Shown here: positions 15,690 to 24,127 of the stretch, in pieces
How positions within the stretch are numbered: position 1 is the first letter of the stretch
How the letters are laid out: each line of letters begins with the position of its first letter
Assembly (NCBI RefSeq): GCF_014190775.1
Contig: NZ_JACHVP010000003.1
Span: 1-64,000, forward strand
Direction of reading: 5' to 3'
DNA: 64,000 nt
Origin: Leifsonia aquatica
GTDB lineage: Bacteria; Actinomycetota; Actinomycetes; Actinomycetales; Microbacteriaceae
Notes under the pieces: generated by a model
Seen by the model: only the letters and a program-made list of their open reading frames with translations
Databases searched by the model: none
What the model was told of the DNA's origin: nothing
Made by a program: the position numbers and the translations under genes

Positions 15690-16388
15690 ATGTCGTTACG
15701 TCTGATCCGTGAGGAGATCACCGAGGATGACGCTTTGGCGATTGTCCGGATGGCGAAGAAGTACTTCCCTGGCCAGCTCGATGCGATGCTTGACGGGATC
15801 GTCGACCTGGTTGTCAACGAGTCAACGGAGATCCGCCGCCGCCCGATATTTGTTGCCGGGACACCGAACGACCTCATCGGCTATGTGTGCGGGCAGCGGC
15901 TCGCGTTCACGATCGACGACGACCCCTACCTTTCCGATTCGACGGTTGAGGTCCGCTCTCTCGCTGTCGCACAGGAGCACCGAACTCAGGGGTACGCGCG
16001 TGCGCTGCTGGATCGTGCGATCGGCTGGACCCGGCTGCGTCGCCGGCAGCAGCTGATCGCCCAGGTTCCTCCCGGTATGGAACGGTTGTTCGAATCTGCA
16101 GGGTTCACGGTGAGCCCGACCGGTTGGTCGTGGTTGGAGTCGTCGTCGTACTCGGAGCGAGGCAATAAGGCCGTCAACGAACGTGATCGAGCCGAGGTGC
16201 GGCTCGTGAATGTGACACCTGCGGCAGGCTACGCCGCTGTCGCCCAGGCGAACGGCGACGCTTCACTGGCTATCCCGTTCGACGCTTCGAAGAAGGGCGA
16301 CGATGTGATCACGGCGATCGTCGCAACGTCGACGCACCCCGAATGGTTGCGCCGCCACCTCGCCGATGGGAGCGTGCCCGTTTCGTGA
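15690..16388 (+). CDS. GNAT-family N-acetyltransferase-like protein
   Basis: 232 residues from ATG 15690, chosen because GGGGAGG precedes it at 15679-15685. It shows the GNAT core: VEVRSLAVAQEHRTQGYARA (motif A, with an acetyl-CoA loop Q-x-x-G-x-A) and a motif B-like helix LLDRAIGWTRLRRRQ. The C-terminal 80 residues (after residue 150) are not part of the GNAT fold and read as a separate small domain. The substrate is unknown. It overlaps the next gene by four bases (GTGA). Confidence 0.7.
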   Translation: MSLRLIREEITEDDALAIVRMAKKYFPGQLDAMLDGIVDLVVNESTEIRRRPIFVAGTPNDLIGYVCGQRLAFTIDDDPYLSDSTVEVRSLAVAQEHRTQGYARALLDRAIGWTRLRRRQQLIAQVPPGMERLFESAGFTVSPTGWSWLESSSYSERGNKAVNERDRAEVRLVNVTPAAGYAAVAQANGDASLAIPFDASKKGDDVITAIVATSTHPEWLRRHLADGSVPVS

Positions 16389-17044
16389 ACGCAGCCGTGA
16401 ACACACCGGCAGGATCGGGAGTCGTTCTTGACCACATCGCTGAGGGATTCGCGTTCTCGAATCAACGCCGCGCGTTCTCCACGGTGTGGAGGATCAAACG
16501 GCAACAGCCTGGAGCAAACCGAGGGAAGGAGGGGCGGTTTCCCGCAGAGTGTGTTGGCTTCCTTGCCGGTTTAGCGATTGCCGGTCTGCTGATCGTTGTG
16601 TTTGTTTTCGCCGGCGGGTTCGCTCTTGCCGGCGAAAGCAGCGTGCTTGTCCTGTTCGGACTTGGCGCCGCAGCCGTTGCTCTCAGCGTTGTCGTGTTCT
16701 CGTTTGTGCCTTCGTTGACAATGGTGGCTCGCAACACATTCGACAGGAGGTACAAGCTGTTGGTCGATCCGGGCAAGGCGATACTCGTCCTGTCCGTCGC
16801 CCGCCGGCCGCAGGCGGACGCGGACGGCCGTGTCATCATCGCGGCGGGAGATTTCGCGGTCATGAGGATGGGTGAGGCTCAAGGGGAGCAGCTGATGCTC
16901 GCCGTCTGCGCCGACATCAAGGATGGCGGGATGGTCCGCAAACGTGGCCGCGCCCAAAACGACAAGGTTGGACAGTGGTACCGCTCACGTTATGATTTCG
17001 AGGTTGAACCGGACCTAACAACCTGGTATCCGTCTCGACCCTAG
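16385..17044 (+). CDS. Membrane protein coupled to the GNAT gene
   Basis: 219 residues from GTG 16385, which overlaps the GNAT stop. A soluble N-terminal segment of about 55 residues precedes two membrane helices (FLAGLAIAGLLIVVFVFAGG and VLFGLGAAAVALSVVVFSFV); a C-terminal cytoplasmic domain of about 110 residues ends at TAG 17042-17044. No family recognised. Its stop overlaps the stop of the opposite-strand gene at 17041-17043. Confidence 0.6.
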   Translation: MNAAVNTPAGSGVVLDHIAEGFAFSNQRRAFSTVWRIKRQQPGANRGKEGRFPAECVGFLAGLAIAGLLIVVFVFAGGFALAGESSVLVLFGLGAAAVALSVVVFSFVPSLTMVARNTFDRRYKLLVDPGKAILVLSVARRPQADADGRVIIAAGDFAVMRMGEAQGEQLMLAVCADIKDGGMVRKRGRAQNDKVGQWYRSRYDFEVEPDLTTWYPSRP

Positions 17045-17316
17045 ATTCCACGCGTGGATGCACAGCCGAGCGCAGCGAAGTACGTCCCGAACAGAGCGCC
17101 TACCGCCATCTGGAACGACAATGCATCGTCGGCAGTGAGGTCCTTCGTGAATGGCCCGAGCCCGGGAAGCAACGCACCGATGCCCGCACCGACAGCTGCG
17201 ACGACCGGCACCGTGATCACCCACTTGATGATTTCCCGGCGGCGTTCCGCTCGTTTGAAGTGGCGGCGTAGGTTCGCGTCGAAATCGGTCCGTTCTGCGG
17301 CTGTCATGGCGGTCAT
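17041..17316 (-). CDS. Small membrane protein
   Basis: 91 residues with a basic N-terminus (FDANLRRHFKRAERRREIIK) and two membrane helices (WVITVPVVAAVGAGIGALL and the C-terminal MAVGALFGTYFAALGCA). No family recognised. Two in-frame ATGs (17316, 17307) are possible starts; neither has a clear ribosome site. It is convergent with the upstream membrane protein and shares its stop region. Confidence 0.5.
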   Translation of the reverse strand: MTAMTAAERTDFDANLRRHFKRAERRREIIKWVITVPVVAAVGAGIGALLPGLGPFTKDLTADDALSFQMAVGALFGTYFAALGCASTRGI

Positions 17317-17399
17317 GCACGAGTAGATGCGGCGGAACGCTCAGAGACGGTCAGCGCCGCCGAGCCGATTTGGGATCGGCGGGTGGCTGAAAGGCCGGC

Positions 17400-17653
17400 T
17401 TGCGCGCGGATGTCTCCCTTCACGCCCTGCCCTGTCGGGAGAATGCCCCGCCAAGCGCGTCGACGCCGGAGCAGTACGCGAAGGTGCCCGAGTACGTTAA
17501 ACCAACGGTTGAGCAGCCTCGGTCGGTTTACCTGTGGCATCACGCTGAGGGGAGATCTGCGCCGGCTGGGTTGGCCACTGCGACCCGATCGAGCTGCTTG
17601 AGCTGCGTCTCGGTGTGGTGCGCGGCCACGAGGACCCGGCAGTGGTCGACTGA
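17400..17653 (+). pseudogene. Possible frameshifted gene remnant
   Basis: One frame reads STPEQYAKVPEYVKPTVEQ and PRSVYLWHHAEG, then loses coding character. Two bases over, from about 17545, another frame reads ICAGWVGHCDPIELLELRLG and VVRGHEDPAVVD to a TGA at 17651-17653. Together they look like one protein broken by a frameshift. No family recognised. The stretch 17654-17774 holds nothing else I can support. Confidence 0.35.
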
Positions 17654-17774
17654 CGACGACGGTGCCGTTGTTCCCGACGGGGAGGCCGCGGCGGAGCATG
17701 CGCTGGGGAGTTGCCTCGCCCGGGATCTGGATGCTTCGCGCGCTTAGCCGAATCTCAACGTGCGGGTGCTCTGC

Positions 17775-18254
17775 TCAGTTCTTCGCGAGCTTGATCGTTG
17801 TCGTGGTCCCGAGCGCGCTCGCGCTGTAGCTGATGGTGTCGTCCTGGAACGTGAACTCTTTGCTGTCGTCCGTGGATGCGAGCATCGCCGATTCGGTCGC
17901 TGCAACATCGCGTGTGGAGGTCCACTTGTACGGTGTTGCCGGGTCGGTTGGTGCGGCGAAGGTTCCGACCCAGTAGATCGACTTCGTGTCGCCGTTGTCT
18001 GTCACCCAGTTGATGGTGATGACGTTTCCGGAGATCTCGGCCTCCTGGTAGCTGTCCGGTGATGCTGAGTTCGTCTGCTTCCATGTGCCGGTGAGGTCCG
18101 CAGCCTTCGCGGCCTCCTGTGTCGGCTCGGCTTTCGCGCTGCTGCTTGCTGTTGATGACGACGATGCGCCGCTGTCGTTGGCGGCGCTGCATCCGCTGAG
18201 GGTCAATGCGAGGGCGACGGCTGCGAGAACGGCGAAAGATGAGAGCTTCTTCAT
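17775..18254 (-). CDS. Small lipoprotein
   Basis: 159 residues with a classical lipoprotein signal (lipobox LSGC, Cys22), a Ser/Ala/Thr-rich linker to about residue 45, and a beta-rich domain (DLTGTWKQ, EISGNVITINWV, FTFQDDTISYSASALG). The domain resembles small lipocalin-like proteins that begin with 'GTW'. It starts at ATG 18254 with AGGA upstream and overlaps the recombinase-like gene stop by four bases. Being coupled to a recombinase-like gene is odd; a surface role for the mobile element is inference. Confidence 0.7.
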   Translation of the reverse strand: MKKLSSFAVLAAVALALTLSGCSAANDSGASSSSTASSSAKAEPTQEAAKAADLTGTWKQTNSASPDSYQEAEISGNVITINWVTDNGDTKSIYWVGTFAAPTDPATPYKWTSTRDVAATESAMLASTDDSKEFTFQDDTISYSASALGTTTTIKLAKN

Positions 18255-19255
18255 GGTCGTCCTAATGGTGGCAGAGCGGGGACGGCACTTGTCACCCCAG
18301 TCGTGGTCACGCTACCGATGCGTGTGGAACGTGCGCCGCTATCCGCGCCGAACCTTCGCTCTGCGAGTTCGCTAGTGAGGCGGAGGATCTGGGTCGGGTC
18401 GGCTGGGGTTTTGGCGTATGGCAGGAAGGGGTCTAGTCCTTCGGCGCTGGAGAGGCCAGCAGCTTGGATGATTAGCACGGCGGGTGTCGCTGCGCTGAGA
18501 TGGTTGACAATCCAGGTGGCGCGCATTCGTCTGGCTTGCAACGGGATTGGTGGGCGATGCCGTTCGACGAAGTTGGTGATGACGTTCCGGTGGGTGGTCT
18601 GCCGGCCGATCCGGAACACGTAGTCGCCGTCGTCGCATGTGGCGGCGCAATCGATGAGGGCGGGCTCCCATTCGTGAGTGACGGGGACGTCTCGGCGCCG
18701 GTCGCCGGGTACGTGGACGAGGATGCCGGGGTTCAGCCGTTCGAGGTCGGCGACGTGAAGGAGTCCGAACTCGGTGCCGACGAGGCCGGCGCCAAAGCCT
18801 AGGGCGAGGAGCCGGTCGGCGTTCTTTCCGACCTGGCCGGGTAGTGCATGCGCCCACGAGTGGAGCGAGGTGATCTGCGCGTCGGTGTATGGCCGGGAGG
18901 GTTCGGATTTCCCGAGCGGCCGTTCACGCGCCGGTTCGTCACTATCGGGGAGCAGCGCTTCCGACAACCGCCGGAGCCTCGACCGCATCGTCCCTCGACC
19001 CGCTTTCGTATATCCGCTCAACCCGTCCATCACGAACCTGTCGATAATGTTCGGGTCGAAGGCGATGCCGTTTTCGAGGGGGAGACCGGCTCGGGTTCGC
19101 ATCCACGCCGCGAGGGGCGTGACGATGACGTACAGTTCCCGGTCCGTGTACGGGGTGAGTCCCTCGGCCTGTCGGACGACGCTGTTGACGAACGGCTGTA
19201 TGCGGCCCCAGAGATCGGCGTCGAGGTGCGGTTTGTAGTCCGCCATGTGGGTCAT
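18251..19255 (-). CDS. Degenerate tyrosine-recombinase-like protein 2
   Basis: About 334 residues from ATG 19255 (TTG 19282 and ATG 19246 are alternatives; none has a good ribosome site). It is a paralogue of the gene at 11629: LGFGAGLVGTEF, VHVPGDRRRDVPV and RRMRATWIVNHL align with LGFGAGLTCREI, VNVPGDDERTVPI and GMRSTWIVEHL. Here the box I Arg position is Val, the box II His position is Ala and the catalytic Tyr position reads Phe (GLDPFLPYA), so catalysis is unlikely. The N-terminal half is a helical core-binding-like domain. It is coupled to the lipoprotein gene. Confidence 0.65.
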   Translation of the reverse strand: MTHMADYKPHLDADLWGRIQPFVNSVVRQAEGLTPYTDRELYVIVTPLAAWMRTRAGLPLENGIAFDPNIIDRFVMDGLSGYTKAGRGTMRSRLRRLSEALLPDSDEPARERPLGKSEPSRPYTDAQITSLHSWAHALPGQVGKNADRLLALGFGAGLVGTEFGLLHVADLERLNPGILVHVPGDRRRDVPVTHEWEPALIDCAATCDDGDYVFRIGRQTTHRNVITNFVERHRPPIPLQARRMRATWIVNHLSAATPAVLIIQAAGLSSAEGLDPFLPYAKTPADPTQILRLTSELAERRFGADSGARSTRIGSVTTTGVTSAVPALPPLGRP

Positions 19256-19389
19256 TAAAGCGCCAGTGGTCGCTAGTGGCAAGGGAGTTTATGGACTGCT
19301 GCGTGGACGTTTTGGGTGAGCGAGTCCGGGAGGTCATACGTGGGTGCTGCGCTATCGATTTGACCGCCTGGCGATGCCTGATCGTGTTG

Positions 19390-19641
19390 TCACGGATACG
19401 TAGGTCTGGCTGACCGCGGTGGCGAGACGTGCTGGGTTGTGACGTAGAACGTCATGTCCTCGTGGTCGTCTCGTCGGACGGCGGCGTTCATCTTCGGTGG
19501 TCGGAGCCACGACAGAAAACGACGTTCGTCACCACTTGCTGCGACGCAACGGAGAGTTGCGTCGACGGCAAGGCGCGCTTTAGAGGCGTCCGTTTGTGGA
19601 GTGCTATCGAGATGGCGAAGGTACGCCGGCGAAAATGACAT
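19390..19641 (-). CDS. Possible small hypothetical protein
   Basis: 83 residues (starting SFSPAYLRHLDSTPQ) with a less biased composition than neighbouring shadow frames. No ribosome site, no family and no coupling to neighbours. It may be a relic at the right edge of the mobile region. Confidence 0.25.
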   Translation of the reverse strand: MSFSPAYLRHLDSTPQTDASKARLAVDATLRCVAASGDERRFLSWLRPPKMNAAVRRDDHEDMTFYVTTQHVSPPRSARPTYP

Positions 19642-19928
19642 CTCGAAACCCAGCAGTCTGAAGCTGCTTCAATCGCGAGGTGTCTCGATGCGGCAGTAGC
19701 CGCTCTACCCGATCGTTCGGGAATGTCGAGCACTCGGGTTACGTCGGATTGGTCCGCAACCCGGACTCGGTTAGTCCCGCCATCAATGAAACCAGGACCT
19801 GTCGGCCCCGACCCTGGCTACTTCACGGCTCGATGAAGGTCACCAATGCGGCGCCAAGGGATGGCTCATGCGGTGAGCGCCGACCTAGTCCACCGTCTGG
19901 GGCGGGCGAACCGGCGAGATCACCTACC
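19642..19928. other. Gap between mobile region and catabolic operon
   Basis: No gene or RNA is supported here. It lies past the stop of the TIM-type gene and may hold that operon's terminator or the right end of the mobile region; no clear hairpin or repeat was found by eye. Confidence 0.4.
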
Positions 19929-20759
19929 TCATTTGCCGGTGCGCAAAGCAGCGGGCGAAGTAGCGACGGCGACTCCGGCCAGAGCGCCCGCTTCGTCGAG
20001 TACGGCGGCGACCGCGCGCGGATCGTGGGCAAAACGCCCGAGGAATACCCCGTCCACCGCCGCCGTTCGCTCGGCTAGCCTCGTCAGCAAGCCCGGCCCG
20101 GCGCTTCCGCCGTAGAGTAGCAGCTGCCGGTGGCCGGAGGTGCGACCCCACTCGGCAAGGGCATCCAGCACGGTGGCGATGTGCGCGGCCGGCGCCGGAT
20201 CCTCCCGCCCAATGGCCCAGTGGGGCTCGTAGGCGATCAGCCAGGGAGACTCGCCACCAGGGCCGTCTGCGTCGGCGAACGCAGCCTCCGCCTGGGCGAT
20301 GACCTCCAGTGCGGCGATGTGCGGGGAGACCTCCTCCGGCTCGCCGATGCAGATTAGCGGCTGGAGCCCGGCGCGGTGGGCTGCGGCGGCCTTAGCAGCG
20401 ACGATCTCGTCCGTCTCGCCGAAGAGGCGGCGGCGCTCGGCGTGGCCGATCTCGACCAGCGAGCAGCCGACCTCCGCCAGCTGGCCCGCGCTCACCTCGC
20501 CGGTGAAGGCGCCGGAGTCCTGCCAGAAGACGTTCTGCGCTCCCAGACGCACGCCGCTGCCGCGCAGGGCTTCGCGCACGGCGGGAAGCGCTGGGAAGGA
20601 GGGCGCCGCGAAGACGTCCACGACCGCGGCGGCGGGATGACCGGAGACGATTCGCGCCAGCGAGGCGGCCCAGTCGACGGTCTCGGCCACGCTCAGGTAG
20701 AGTTTGAGGCTGATCCCGACGGTGAGCCGTCTCTCGTGCTCCGCCGCCGCCGCGGACAT
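19929..20759 (-). CDS. Triosephosphate isomerase-family sugar isomerase (EryH/TpiA2-like)
   Basis: 276 residues from ATG 20759, which overlaps the RpiB-type stop. TIM-barrel catalytic residues are present: Lys in GISLKLYLS, His in VEIGHAERR and Glu in IAYEPHWAIG; the phosphate loop reads LLYGGSAGP. The N-terminus (GISLKLYL instead of GNWKMN) is that of catabolic TIM homologues such as EryH, which interconverts erythrulose phosphates. In this operon, last after an RpiB homologue, an EryH-type step is more likely than housekeeping TIM. Confidence 0.8.
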   Translation of the reverse strand: MSAAAAEHERRLTVGISLKLYLSVAETVDWAASLARIVSGHPAAAVVDVFAAPSFPALPAVREALRGSGVRLGAQNVFWQDSGAFTGEVSAGQLAEVGCSLVEIGHAERRRLFGETDEIVAAKAAAAHRAGLQPLICIGEPEEVSPHIAALEVIAQAEAAFADADGPGGESPWLIAYEPHWAIGREDPAPAAHIATVLDALAEWGRTSGHRQLLLYGGSAGPGLLTRLAERTAAVDGVFLGRFAHDPRAVAAVLDEAGALAGVAVATSPAALRTGK

Positions 20760-21235
20760 CAGGCGCCCGCCGCCGCGCGGTGCTCGAAGCGGTCGATCAC
20801 GGCGACCTTCTCGGCGGACGGGCTGTCGGGGTCGAAGCGGTAGCCTAGCCACTCGCGCACGAGACGACGGGCGAGTTCGAGTCCGACGACGCGCTCACCA
20901 AGGCAGAGCACTTGGGCGTCGTTGGAGAGCACGGAGCGCTCGACTGAGAAGGAGTCGTGGGCGGTGACGGCGCGGATGCCGGGCACCTTGTTCGCCGAGA
21001 TGGCGACGCCGAGGCCTGTGCCGCATACGAGTAGCGCCCGGTCGGCGCGACCGCTCGCCACGAGCTGGGCGGCCTCGATGGCGACGTCGGGGTAGGGCGT
21101 GTGTCCGTCCTCGCCGACGCCGACATCCGTCACCTCCGCGACGAGGGGGTTGGCCGCGAGGTCGGCCTTCAGGGCCTCCTTGTAGCGGAAGCCGGCGTCG
21201 TCGGAGCCGACGACGATGCGGAGCGGTTCAGGCAT
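20759..21235 (-). CDS. RpiB/LacAB-type sugar-phosphate isomerase (EryI-like)
   Basis: 158 residues, full length for RpiB. The N-terminal [15 protein letters not shown], the catalytic Cys in [16 protein letters not shown] and the anion hole GTGLG are all present, as is [20 protein letters not shown]. It interconverts aldose and ketose phosphates; paired with the TIM homologue it matches the EryI/EryH couple of tetritol catabolism. It overlaps its downstream neighbour by three bases and the upstream PRPP-synthetase-like gene by eight bases. Confidence 0.85.
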   Translation of the reverse strand: MPEPLRIVVGSDDAGFRYKEALKADLAANPLVAEVTDVGVGEDGHTPYPDVAIEAAQLVASGRADRALLVCGTGLGVAISANKVPGIRAVTAHDSFSVERSVLSNDAQVLCLGERVVGLELARRLVREWLGYRFDPDSPSAEKVAVIDRFEHRAAAGA

Positions 21236-22196
21236 GGTCTCTCCTTTCGAGAGGTTCGTGGAACAGGCTGCTGACGGACTCGCCGCTGTGGATGCGGCGC
21301 ACGGCCTCGGCGAAGGCCGGAGCGACCGAGATGACCGTGAGGCGGTCGTCGGCGAGCGACTGCGGCACCGTGTCGGTGGTCACCACCTCGGCCACCCGGC
21401 CGGTCGCCAGGATGCGCTCCAGCGCCCCGTTGGCGAACAGCCCGTGGGTGCAGGCGACGCGGATGCCCTTCGCGCCGCCGCGGTCGAGGAGGTCGATTAC
21501 GGCGAGCACGGTACTGCCGTTGGCGATCTCGTCGTCCAGGACGATCACATCCCGGCCGGCCACCTCGCCGATGAGCGAGGTGATCTCGACCCGGTCGCCG
21601 TCGAGGCGCTGCTTGGCGCCGGCGGCGACCGGCGTGTCGAGCATGCGGGCGAAGGCTGTGGCGTTCTTGGCGTTGCCGAGGTCGGGGGAGACGACGGTCG
21701 TGGTGCTCAGGTCGCCCGTGCGGAAGTGGGCGGCGAGCTCGCTCAGCGCGTGCAGCTGGTCGGTCGGCACCCGGAAGAAGGCGTGCACCTGCGGCGCGTG
21801 CAGGGACATCGTGAGCACGCGATCCACCCCCGCCGTGGTCAGCAGGTCGGCCACCAGGCGGCCGCCGATCGAGATGCGCGGCGCATCCTTCTTGTCCGAG
21901 CGTGCGTAGGCGAAGTGGGGCATCACGGCGGTGACCCGCGCGGCGGAGGCGCCCTTGGCGGCATCCACCATCAGCAGGAGCTCCATCAGGTTCTCCTGCA
22001 CCGGCGCCACCAGGGGCTGCACGAGGTACACGTCGCGTTCGCGGCAGTTCTCGAGCAGCTGCACCTGGAGGCAGTCGTTGGCGAAGCGCTGCAGGCGGCT
22101 GCGGCCGAGGCGGAGGCCCAGCCGCGCGCACATGGCCTCGGCGAAGCCGACCCCGGCGCTGCCCGCGAACACCTCCACCGAACCGGGCACGGTCAC
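21228..22196 (-). CDS. Divergent ribose-phosphate pyrophosphokinase-like protein
   Basis: 322 residues from GTG 22196 (overlapping the previous stop, GTGA). The whole chain follows PRPP synthetase: [30 protein letters not shown], catalytic His133 in [11 protein letters not shown], flexible-loop Lys195/Arg197 (AKQR). The PRPP/ribose-phosphate loop, normally DDxxxTGGT, reads DDEIANGST, so the Thr is Asn226 and a Gly is lost. Inside a catabolic operon it is unlikely to be the housekeeping enzyme. It may pyrophosphorylate another sugar phosphate or use the reverse reaction; this is inference. Confidence 0.78.
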   Translation of the reverse strand: MTVPGSVEVFAGSAGVGFAEAMCARLGLRLGRSRLQRFANDCLQVQLLENCRERDVYLVQPLVAPVQENLMELLLMVDAAKGASAARVTAVMPHFAYARSDKKDAPRISIGGRLVADLLTTAGVDRVLTMSLHAPQVHAFFRVPTDQLHALSELAAHFRTGDLSTTTVVSPDLGNAKNATAFARMLDTPVAAGAKQRLDGDRVEITSLIGEVAGRDVIVLDDEIANGSTVLAVIDLLDRGGAKGIRVACTHGLFANGALERILATGRVAEVVTTDTVPQSLADDRLTVISVAPAFAEAVRRIHSGESVSSLFHEPLERRDHA

Positions 22197-23113
22197 GCCA
22201 TCGAGATCACGACGTCGTCCGCGACGGCGCCGAGGATCGTGTAGTCGGTCGGCCGAAGCTGCAAGAGCGTTCCCGGCACGAACTCGCTGACCGGGCCGAA
22301 GGCCACGAGCCGGGCGATGAAACGCTGCCAGGAGGCGCCCGCGCCGAGGTCGCCGTCCAGCCAGAACGAGCGGTGCCGCGCGCCGAGGATCTCGCGCGGA
22401 CCGATGGTGTTGGCCTTCGGGGGCACCCACGACCAGTCGCTGGAGAACGAGTGCAGCGCGTTCTGCATGATGGTCATCGGGTGCAGCTCCACCAGGCGGG
22501 CGCCGGCCCGCTGGTAGGCCTCCAGGTCGCCGGCGTACTCGTGGCCGAGCTGCGGCTCCCAGAAGGCGATGTGCCCGCCCCAGCCGATGCCGCCGTAGCA
22601 GACGTCGGCGCCGCCCAGGGCGGCGATCGCGTCGCTGTAGCCGTCGATCGCGTCCGTCGTCGGGAAGTGGATCTGCTCCGCGGGCGGGCGCAGCTCCGGG
22701 TCGATCAGATCGAAGAAGTTCGCGAACATCGCGGCCTGGAACGATCCCGCCCAGCTCAGCGGCGCCGTCTCGCCGTCCTCGTTGGCGTACTCGTCCATGT
22801 TGAAGGTGTGCACGTGGGCGAGGGAGATGCGCTCCCGGTTGATGCGCTCGGCGGCCATCGCGTAGTGCGGCACCGGGCCGCAGGGCAGGATGGCGACGTG
22901 GCGGCGGCCCTCGTCGCGCGCGGCGACGATGCGGTCGACGATGTCGTCGGCGAACGCGCGGTAGAAAGCCGTGCGGTCGTCCTCCACCGAGATGTGGAAG
23001 TCGGGGTTCGGATGCCGGGTGAGGTCCTCGCGGCGGATGCCGCGGACACGTTCGCACGCCTCCACGTCGCGGAACTCGACGAAGGCGGCGGGGGAGTAGC
23101 GGAAGTCGGTCAT
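22193..23113 (-). CDS. NagB/6-phosphogluconolactonase-family protein
   Basis: 306 residues, about 40 longer than typical glucosamine-6-phosphate deaminase. Conserved parts are TFNMDEY (Asp107, the proton-shuttling base) and GGIGWGGHIAFWEP (His181, Glu186). The Asp of the canonical G-x-DGH motif, part of the ring-opening triad, is replaced by Gly179. The usual phosphate loop is also altered (LPCGPVPHYA). The reaction is therefore probably not plain deamination of glucosamine-6-phosphate. It stands between the oxidoreductase and the PRPP-synthetase-like gene. Confidence 0.75.
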   Translation of the reverse strand: MTDFRYSPAAFVEFRDVEACERVRGIRREDLTRHPNPDFHISVEDDRTAFYRAFADDIVDRIVAARDEGRRHVAILPCGPVPHYAMAAERINRERISLAHVHTFNMDEYANEDGETAPLSWAGSFQAAMFANFFDLIDPELRPPAEQIHFPTTDAIDGYSDAIAALGGADVCYGGIGWGGHIAFWEPQLGHEYAGDLEAYQRAGARLVELHPMTIMQNALHSFSSDWSWVPPKANTIGPREILGARHRSFWLDGDLGAGASWQRFIARLVAFGPVSEFVPGTLLQLRPTDYTILGAVADDVVISMA

Positions 23114-23125
23114 GGGCTTCTTTCG

Positions 23126-24127
23126 TCAGCGCACCGCGAAGGCGGTGCTCTCGGCGGCCGAGCGGTGGGCGAGCTCCACGGCACGGGTGATCAGGGCGCC
23201 GTGCCGGGCGTCCGGCCCGACCGGCTTTCCGGCGATCAGTCCCCGCGCCCAGGAGCGCACCATCCACGCGGCCATGCTCTGCTCGTGGCCGTCGATGTCC
23301 TCGGGGAGGAGGCCGACCGAGGTGTACCTCTCGGCGGTGGCGGCGTGCACGCCTTGGTCGCTGTTGTCGATGCTGAACGACCCGCGCGTGCCGGTGACGT
23401 CCACGCGGAAGTCGACGATCGACGGGCGTCCCTCGGGCAGCACCCACTCGGTGCGGAGGTTCGCGACGGCGGACCCACCGAGCTCGAAGAGGGCGTGCAC
23501 CGCATCCCAGGTGTCGATCCCGCGGGCGGCGAGCTCGCCGCGGCGGCCGCGCGCGACCACCGTCTGCGGGTCGGCGCCGACGATCCACGTGGCGAGATCC
23601 AGCACGTGGGGCATGAGGAACCAGGCGGGCGAGCTGGAGGCGGCCCACGAGAGCATCTGAGTCGGCACGAAGTACGTGTTCGAGAGCACTGCCGTCACCG
23701 ACACGATGTCGCCGAGCTCGCCCGCCTCCACCGCGCGGCGGAGTTTGCGGAAGGCCGGGTTCCAGCGGTTCTCGAAGGCGACGAAGCAGCTCACGCCGGC
23801 CGCCTCGACCGCGGCGACGATCGCCTCGGCGTCCTCTGCGGAGGTCGCGATGGGCTTCTCGATCATCAGCTGCAGCCCGGCGGCGGCCGCGTCGACGGCG
23901 ACGGCGCGGTGCGCGAAGTCGGGGGTCGCGACGATGAGCGCATCCAGGCCGCGGGCGATGAGCTCGCCGTGGGAGTCGAGGATGGGGCCGCCGTAGACGG
24001 CTGCGGCCCGCTCGCGGGCGCCGGCCGAGGGGTCGCACATCCCGACGACCTCGACTCCGGGCTCGCCGGCCAGAGCGCGGGCGAAGAGCTGGCCGCGGAT
24101 GCCGCAGCCGGCGATGCCGATCCTCAT
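23126..24127 (-). CDS. Gfo/Idh/MocA-family oxidoreductase
   Basis: 333 residues. The N-terminal Rossmann domain begins RIGIAGCGIRGQLFARALAG and the family's catalytic-lysine motif is IEKPIATS. The C-terminal alpha/beta domain carries the substrate site (VDFRVDVTGTRGSFSIDN). These enzymes oxidise or reduce sugars and cyclitols with bound NAD(P). ATG 24127 overlaps the PIG-L stop by four bases. The neighbouring deacetylase and NagB-like gene suggest an amino-sugar or keto-sugar substrate (inference). Confidence 0.85.
   Translation of the reverse strand: MRIGIAGCGIRGQLFARALAGEPGVEVVGMCDPSAGARERAAAVYGGPILDSHGELIARGLDALIVATPDFAHRAVAVDAAAAGLQLMIEKPIATSAEDAEAIVAAVEAAGVSCFVAFENRWNPAFRKLRRAVEAGELGDIVSVTAVLSNTYFVPTQMLSWAASSSPAWFLMPHVLDLATWIVGADPQTVVARGRRGELAARGIDTWDAVHALFELGGSAVANLRTEWVLPEGRPSIVDFRVDVTGTRGSFSIDNSDQGVHAATAERYTSVGLLPEDIDGHEQSMAAWMVRSWARGLIAGKPVGPDARHGALITRAVELAHRSAAESTAFAVR

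Noticed and set aside
21228-24038. A 936-codon open frame on the minus strand
   Set aside because: Only its last 322 codons (from GTG 22196) are real; the rest is arginine-rich shadow of the NagB-like and oxidoreductase genes in another frame.
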